16,533 nt of DNA from assembly GCA_045653805.1 (NCBI GenBank), contig JAZOMF010000067.1, positions 1 to 16,533 of the forward strand. The letters run 5' to 3'. A program made the translations under genes and the position numbers. The stretch is from SVTX01 sp045653805 (GTDB lineage Bacteria; Bacillota; Clostridia; Oscillospirales; CAG-272). Numbering within the stretch: position 1 is the stretch's first letter; every line of letters starts with the position of its first letter. This document shows positions 12,504-16,533 of the stretch, one piece after another. Under the pieces are notes generated by a model, which saw nothing but the letters and a program-made list of their open reading frames with translations, did not search any database and was not told where the DNA came from.

Positions 12504-12513
12504 CGACATCTTC

Positions 12514-12541
12514 AAAAACGGACTTGATCGTCCGTTTTTTG
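12514..12541 (+). terminator. tdk terminator
   Basis: AAAAACGGAC at 12514-12523 pairs with GTCCGTTTTT at 12530-12539, with a 6-nt loop and a T-run. Confidence 0.92.
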
Positions 12542-12740
12542 TTTCATTTGACGAAATGTTGTCCCAAGCAAATCTTCCCAAATTGTCTTGTTTTGCGCTA
12601 ACTTTCACACAAATTCGCGTTCAAAATGTCCACATTTGGAAATGTGTAAAGTATGTGTAAACATTTTTCAAATTCAGGCAAAATACAATTCGTCAAAACG
12701 CCGAAAATAAGCGCAATTTGTCCAAAAAACAGTTTTCCAC
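12542..12740. other. Gene-free AT-rich stretch upstream of the RDD gene
   Basis: No gene is seen. CACATTT (12631-12637) and AAATGTG (12640-12646) form an inverted repeat, and ATGTGTAAA occurs twice 11 bp apart (12642-12650, 12653-12661). These could be protein-binding sites 80-110 bp ahead of the promoter, but chance in AT-rich DNA is not excluded. Confidence 0.35.
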
Positions 12741-12769
12741 TTGAATTTATGTTTTGGCGATGATATAAT
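12741..12769 (+). promoter_or_regulatory. Promoter of the RDD gene
   Basis: TTGAAT at 12741-12746 and a perfect TATAAT at 12764-12769 are 17 nt apart, with TG at 12761-12762 making an extended -10. Confidence 0.82.
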
Positions 12770-12822
12770 TATAATAGGTATGTGTAGATTTGTGATCAAG
12801 TGTATGAAAGGATTCCCTGTTT

Positions 12823-13587
12823 ATGATAAATGACGTTCAAAAAGCGAATTTGTGGAAACGCATTTCCGCTTTTATGTTTGATGCAATTCTGGTTATAACC
12901 GTAGCCGTCGGAATTGCTTATTTGCTTTCCACCGTGCTCGACTATGACGGTACTATAGAGCAGCGAGATAAGCTTCGCCAAGAATATGAAGTTAAGCATG
13001 GCGTAGTATTCGACATGTCTGCCGAGGACTACGAAAAGCTTACCGAAGAGGAAAAGCAAAAAATAAACGATGCTTATGCGGAGTTTGCTTCTGACGACGT
13101 GGTAAACCAACTGGACGTTAAGATAGTTAACATTACCCTTATCGTTATAGTGTTCAGTGCTTTGATCCCGATAATCATATTCGAATTCGTAATTCCCCTT
13201 TGCTTCCAGCACGGTCGAACTCTTGGCAAAAAGATATTCGGCACGGGTGTTATGCGAGTGGACGGAGTTCGGATCAGCGTTTTCCAGCTCTTTGTTCGCT
13301 CCATTCTCGGCAAGTTCACGCTTGAAACAATGATTCCCGTATTCCTTATTCTTTTGATCTTGTTTGATGTAATGCCTCTGGCTTGTCTCGTAGGTCTTAT
13401 GGTTTTGGGAATGCTTCAGGTAGCGCTTATTCTATTCACTCAGCTTAAAACTCCCATTCACGATATGATCGCAGGCACGGTCGTTGTTGATTACGCCAGC
13501 CAGATGATATTCGACTCCCCTGAAGCGCTCCTGGAATATAAGGAAAGAGTTCACGCCGAGGCTGCAGAAAAAGCCGAATACAAATAA
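12823..13587 (+). CDS. RDD family membrane protein
   Basis: A 254-residue membrane protein of the RDD family, named for conserved Arg and Asp residues. It opens with NLWKRISAFMFDAILV, giving the first R and D in helix 1. A charged, probably extracytoplasmic or loop segment of about 65 residues follows (DKLRQEYEVKH to EFASDDVV). Then come a second hydrophobic helix, the family box GRTLGKKIFGTGVMRVDG, two more helices, and HDMIAGTVVVD near the end. Some RDD proteins have been linked to ion or drug transport, but no function can be assigned here. AAAGGA lies 10 nt before the ATG. No terminator is seen before the ABC ATPase gene 60 nt downstream, so read-through into the transporter operon is possible. 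Confidence 0.85.
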   Translation: MINDVQKANLWKRISAFMFDAILVITVAVGIAYLLSTVLDYDGTIEQRDKLRQEYEVKHGVVFDMSAEDYEKLTEEEKQKINDAYAEFASDDVVNQLDVKIVNITLIVIVFSALIPIIIFEFVIPLCFQHGRTLGKKIFGTGVMRVDGVRISVFQLFVRSILGKFTLETMIPVFLILLILFDVMPLACLVGLMVLGMLQVALILFTQLKTPIHDMIAGTVVVDYASQMIFDSPEALLEYKERVHAEAAEKAEYK

Positions 13588-13647
13588 TTTGATCACTTTT
13601 GGTATAAATTAAAATTTATATAAAAACTCTTTAGGAAGGAAGATTTT

Positions 13648-14748
13648 ATGAAAGTCGTTTTGCAAAATCTCACCAAGATCTTTCCCTCAAGGAACAAAAA
13701 GGTCGGTGGAGAGGTCGTAGCGGTAAATGATTTTACCTTTGAGATCCCGGACGGTAAGCTGGTTGGCTTGCTTGGTCCCTCCGGATGCGGAAAAAGTACG
13801 ACCCTTTACATGATCAGTGGCTTGCAGAAGCCCAGCGGTGGAAAGATCTTCTTCGGAGAAGATGACGTGACCGAGTTGTCTGCCGAAAACCGCGGCGTTG
13901 GTCTGGTGTTCCAGAACTACGCGCTCTACCCCCACATGACGGTCAAACAGAACATCATGTTCCCTCTTGAGAACCTCAGGGGTAAGGACAGACTCACCAA
14001 GAACGAAATGCTGGAGCGTGCAGTTTATGCCGCTAAGCTGGTTCAGATCGATGAGCTTCTCGAAAGAAAGCCCAGCGAGCTTTCGGGTGGTCAGCAGCAG
14101 CGTGTAGCTATTGCCCGTGCGCTTGTTAAGATGCCCCGCGTTCTTCTTTTGGACGAGCCTCTTTCCAACTTGGATGCACGCCTTCGTTTGCAGACCCGTG
14201 AGGAGATCCGCAGAATTCAGCGCGAAACAAACATTACAACTATCTTCGTAACCCACGACCAGGAGGAGGCTATGAGCATCTCCGACCTTATCGTTGTTAT
14301 GAAGCTCGGTGTCGTTCAGCAGATCGGTAAGCCTCAGGAGGTTTACGATGATCCTATCAACCTCTTCGTTGCTAAGTTCTTGGGAACTCCCCCCATCAAC
14401 GTATTCGAGGGCTCTGTCGTAGGCGGTAAGCTTTACATTGGTGACACTGCTGTTCTTAGCGTACCCGGCATTGAAAACCAGGACGTTTACATCGGTATTC
14501 GTCCCGAGGGATTTGTGCTTGATAATGACGGTCCTCTCGTATGCGAAATGAAGAACGTTGAGGTTATGGGACGTGACGTTAGCGTAGTTTCCAAGCACTC
14601 TGCTTCTCTCAATCCTCAGGTTCGTTCCATCATTGATGCCGACAACCAGCTCAATCTCGGTGCCGCTACTGTAAGCTTCTCTCTTAAGCCTCACAAGGTA
14701 TTCATCTTCAATAAGGAAACCGAGCAAAGAATCTATTTCGAGGTGTGA
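13648..14748 (+). CDS. Sugar ABC transporter ATP-binding protein (UgpC/MsmK type)
   Basis: A 366-residue ATPase of the carbohydrate-uptake CUT1 class, which powers import of oligosaccharides or glycerol-phosphate through a pair of permeases. Walker A is GPSGCGKST (43-51), the Q-loop lies in VFQNYALYPHMTV, the ABC signature is LSGGQQQR (145-152), Walker B is VLLLDEP with D169-E170, and the switch histidine is in FVTHDQEEAM. The C-terminal 130 residues fit the MalK-like regulatory/TOBE domain (GIRPEGF, FNKETEQRIYF). In many Firmicutes one such ATPase serves several sugar importers. The ribosome binding site is GGAAGGAAG. The first permease gene begins 4 nt after the stop, so the two are translationally close. 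The substrate is not determinable. Confidence 0.94.
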   Translation: MKVVLQNLTKIFPSRNKKVGGEVVAVNDFTFEIPDGKLVGLLGPSGCGKSTTLYMISGLQKPSGGKIFFGEDDVTELSAENRGVGLVFQNYALYPHMTVKQNIMFPLENLRGKDRLTKNEMLERAVYAAKLVQIDELLERKPSELSGGQQQRVAIARALVKMPRVLLLDEPLSNLDARLRLQTREEIRRIQRETNITTIFVTHDQEEAMSISDLIVVMKLGVVQQIGKPQEVYDDPINLFVAKFLGTPPINVFEGSVVGGKLYIGDTAVLSVPGIENQDVYIGIRPEGFVLDNDGPLVCEMKNVEVMGRDVSVVSKHSASLNPQVRSIIDADNQLNLGAATVSFSLKPHKVFIFNKETEQRIYFEV

Positions 14749-14752
14749 GATC

Positions 14753-15775
14753 ATGAGAGTTTCAAAATTCACTCTTGCTATTGATAAGATCACAGCCGGC
14801 ATTAGAAAATTCCAGACAAAGATAAAGTATGACAAGTGGAAGGGCTGGGTATATCTCCTGCCTTGTATCATCCTTCTCATCATATTCACCGGTTATCCTA
14901 TCGTAAACACGGTGCTTATATCTTTCCAAAACGGATACAATATGATAGAGGCTATCGGAGGTGCTCAGTTCTCTTGGGGAATTGACAACTTCACAAAGGT
15001 CATTTCTTATTCGGGATTCAAGACCTGTCTTTTTAACACCATCGTTCTTTGTGTTATAACAGTTCCTGTATCCACCATTCTGGCACTTCTTATCGCTGTG
15101 TGCCTCAATTCCATCAAATTCCTCTCCAGATTCCTTCAGACCATCTACTTCCTCCCCTACGTAACCAACTCCATTGCTATCGGTATGGTATTCGCGGCAA
15201 TGTTCAACATGGTGGGTACAGCTTTCGGCGGAGAAAACGAGATCATCCAGTCCGCAGGTATCATCAACAACATTCTCGGAATTTTTGGAGTAGCTCCTAT
15301 CAACTGGATCAACGAGGGCTCCAGCCAATGGGCAAATCTTTTCGTTGTTGCCTTCTATATTATATGGAACGCGCTCCCCTTCAAGATACTCATTCTTCTT
15401 GGCGGTCTCCAGAGCGTAAACAAGCAGTATTACGATGCTGCTAAGATCGACAGCACACCCAAGTGGAGAGTATTCTCCAAGATCACCGTTCCGCTCCTCT
15501 CCCCCATGATAGCATACGTTGTTATCACCGGATTTATCGGCGGATTTAAGGAATATTCCTCCATCGTAGGTATCCTCGGTGACGACATGGGTCCTACTGG
15601 CGCTCCCAGACAGCTTGATACCATGGTAGGATTTATCTACAGATATATTGGCACAAACGCTAAAGATCCCGGACAATTGGGAATACCTTCCGCTGCTGCT
15701 CTCATACTGTTTGGTATCATATTTGTAGTAACAATGATAAACCTTTACGTAAGTAAAAAGAAAACTCATTTCTAA
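14753..15775 (+). CDS. Sugar ABC transporter permease 1 (UgpA/MalF type)
   Basis: A 340-residue membrane permease of the binding-protein-dependent sugar importers. A basic N-terminus of about 30 residues precedes the first helix (YLLPCIILLIIFTGYPIVNT). The transport core begins FLSRFLQTIYFLPYVTNSIA and includes the EAA-type ATPase-docking loop YYDAAKIDSTPKWRVFSKIT (about 226-245), followed by VPLLSPMIAYVV. It ends with SAAALILFGIIFVVTMINLY and a basic tail. It pairs with permease 2, whose start is 13 nt downstream. No substrate-binding lipoprotein gene is in the window. The same C-terminal sequence reappears as a fragment at 16301-16429. Confidence 0.93.
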   Translation: MRVSKFTLAIDKITAGIRKFQTKIKYDKWKGWVYLLPCIILLIIFTGYPIVNTVLISFQNGYNMIEAIGGAQFSWGIDNFTKVISYSGFKTCLFNTIVLCVITVPVSTILALLIAVCLNSIKFLSRFLQTIYFLPYVTNSIAIGMVFAAMFNMVGTAFGGENEIIQSAGIINNILGIFGVAPINWINEGSSQWANLFVVAFYIIWNALPFKILILLGGLQSVNKQYYDAAKIDSTPKWRVFSKITVPLLSPMIAYVVITGFIGGFKEYSSIVGILGDDMGPTGAPRQLDTMVGFIYRYIGTNAKDPGQLGIPSAAALILFGIIFVVTMINLYVSKKKTHF

Positions 15776-15788
15776 GCAGGAGGTCAAC

Positions 15789-16373
15789 ATGTCTAAAAAA
15801 ATAAAAAACGTTGCCTCTGCTCAAAATGAGGCATCTGAAAATACCAACGTCCGCGTAATGCAATCCAAAGATCTTAACAAGGTTCGTCGCAACGCAAAGG
15901 TGGGAAAGGTATTTGGAAACATCGTTATCTATGCTTTCCTTATCCTTATTGCCATCATCGTACTCTTCCCCTTCTATTGGATGATCATCTCCTCCCTTAA
16001 GACTCTCGATGAGTACAAGCTGTCGGTTCCTACCCTGTTCCCCAAGGTTCTGATGTTTGGAAACTATCTTGAAGCATTCTCCCAGGCTAATCTGGGCAGA
16101 CTATTTCTCAACACCGTATACGTCGGTGTAGTTTCCACAATTCTCTCTCTGATAATCACAGTGCTTTCCGCTTTCGCGTTTGCACGTCTTGAGTTCAAGG
16201 GCAGAGATGCCTTGTTCGGACTTCTCCTGGCAACCATGATGATCCCCGGTGAGCTTTTCACCATTACAAACTTCCAGACAGTATACTATCTCAAGTGGAC
16301 GGATACATTTACGACTCTCTTGCAAAGCATGAGGGACGTGCATCCGCCGCAGCTCTTATTCTGTTTGGCATAA
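15789..16373 (+). CDS. Sugar ABC transporter permease 2, C-terminally truncated and chimeric
   Basis: This begins as a normal UgpE/MalG-type permease. A basic N-terminus leads to IVIYAFLILIAIIVLFPFYW, then MIISSLKTLDEYKLSVPTLFP, the core helix LNTVYVGVVSTILSLIITVL, and SAFAFARLEFKGRD with ATMMIPGELFTITNFQTVYY. Homology stops at about residue 171-175 (LKWTDTFT). The last 19 or so residues (ending VHPPQLLFCLA) are an out-of-frame reading of another gene's 3' end. The expected further helices and the EAA docking loop are missing, so the product should not work as a permease. The normal length would be about 280-300 residues. AGGAGG precedes the ATG. See the findings for the likely cause. Confidence 0.88.
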   Translation: MSKKIKNVASAQNEASENTNVRVMQSKDLNKVRRNAKVGKVFGNIVIYAFLILIAIIVLFPFYWMIISSLKTLDEYKLSVPTLFPKVLMFGNYLEAFSQANLGRLFLNTVYVGVVSTILSLIITVLSAFAFARLEFKGRDALFGLLLATMMIPGELFTITNFQTVYYLKWTDTFTTLLQSMRDVHPPQLLFCLA

Positions 16374-16429
16374 TCTTTGTCGTTACTATGATAAACCTTT
16401 ATGTCAGCAAGAAGAAGACACATTTCTGA
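16301..16429 (+). pseudogene. 3' fragment of a paralogous permease 1 gene
   Basis: In the frame starting at 16301 the DNA reads GYIYDSLAKHEGRASAAALI and then LFGIIFVVTMINLYVSKKKTHF to a TGA. This matches the end of permease 1 (GFIYRYIG, then SAAALILFGIIFVVTMINLY and SKKKTHF), with the third-base differences expected of a real paralogue rather than a copy. It has no start of its own and overlaps the broken end of permease 2. Confidence 0.88.
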
Positions 16430-16445
16430 TAAGGAGGGAAGTATA

Positions 16446-16533
16446 ATGGCAAACAGTTCAACTACAAGAGTAATGTCTGAAAGAAACATTCAGAATGTTA
16501 CCGCAAGCCAGAGAGTAACTAAAGTACTCGTTT
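16446..16533 (+). CDS. Start of a second permease 2 paralogue (partial)
   Basis: Only the first 29 codons lie in the window: MANSSTTRVMSERNIQNVTA, then SQRVTKVLV. AAGGAGGG precedes the ATG. It matches permease 2 in position after a permease 1 C-terminus and in sequence (RVM, then a basic stretch, then KV before the first helix). The gene runs off the right edge, so its integrity is unknown. Confidence 0.75.
   Translation, partial: MANSSTTRVMSERNIQNVTASQRVTKVLV

Noticed and set aside
13588..13647. Promoter for the ABC operon between RDD and the ATPase
   Set aside because: TTGATC and AT-rich TATA-like words are present, but no pair has an acceptable 16-18 nt spacing, so I cannot support it.
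13687..14889. 400-codon open frame antisense to the ABC ATPase
   Set aside because: It mirrors a gene with Walker A, signature and Walker B motifs and shows no family features of its own.
14762..15790. 342-codon open frame antisense to permease 1
   Set aside because: A shadow of codon bias in the permease gene; its protein is rich in polar residues with no recognisable motif or start site.

Overview
The window looks like chromosomal DNA of an anaerobic, low-to-mid GC Gram-positive bacterium of the class Clostridia, most likely a gut lineage. The evidence is a rubrerythrin, zinc-type (C+) ribosomal proteins L28 and S18, the rpsF-ssb-rpsR operon, strong AGGAGG ribosome binding sites, TTGACA-17-TATAAT promoters, a lipoprotein with Cys-x-x-Cys repeats, and a UgpC/MsmK-type sugar ABC transporter. 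I cannot name the genus.

Layout. 1-458: a terminator of an upstream gene, then a stretch of palindromic intergenic repeats. 459-2961 (+): mtaB (tRNA methylthiotransferase), rpmB (L28) and an uncharacterised 235-residue protein. 3013-5844 (-): rubrerythrin, a DMT/EamA-like permease, and rpsR-ssb-rpsF read from one strong promoter with a candidate S6:S18-binding leader. 6095-10008 (+): a cytoplasmic GH3 beta-glycosidase, then a repeat-bearing lipoprotein. 10009-11206: no protein gene; it holds a good tRNA-Pro(GGG) gene on the minus strand, followed in its direction of transcription by modular tRNA-like repeat units, each beside a long terminator-like hairpin. 11207-13587 (+): a DUF6512-like membrane protein, thymidine kinase and an RDD membrane protein. 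13648 to the end (+): a sugar ABC transporter operon of one ATPase and two permeases.

How the genes relate. Most of the window is housekeeping (translation, tRNA modification, DNA replication and repair, nucleotide salvage, peroxide defence). The GH3 enzyme lacks a signal peptide, so it probably cleaves glycosides inside the cell after uptake. The ABC importer at the right edge could supply such substrates, but the two loci are 5 kb apart and that link is only inference.

Most unusual points. (1) At 16300-16533 the second ABC permease breaks off at about residue 171-175 and runs out of frame into the 3' end of a paralogue of the first permease, which is followed by the start of a paralogue of the second permease. 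Two tandem transporter cassettes have been fused by deletion or by misassembly. (2) At 10164-10860 there is an array of tRNA-Pro-related modules with their own terminators, including a perfect 47-bp direct repeat. (3) The rpsF leader carries a candidate autoregulatory RNA. I see no CRISPR array, no transposase and no convincing novel defence system.
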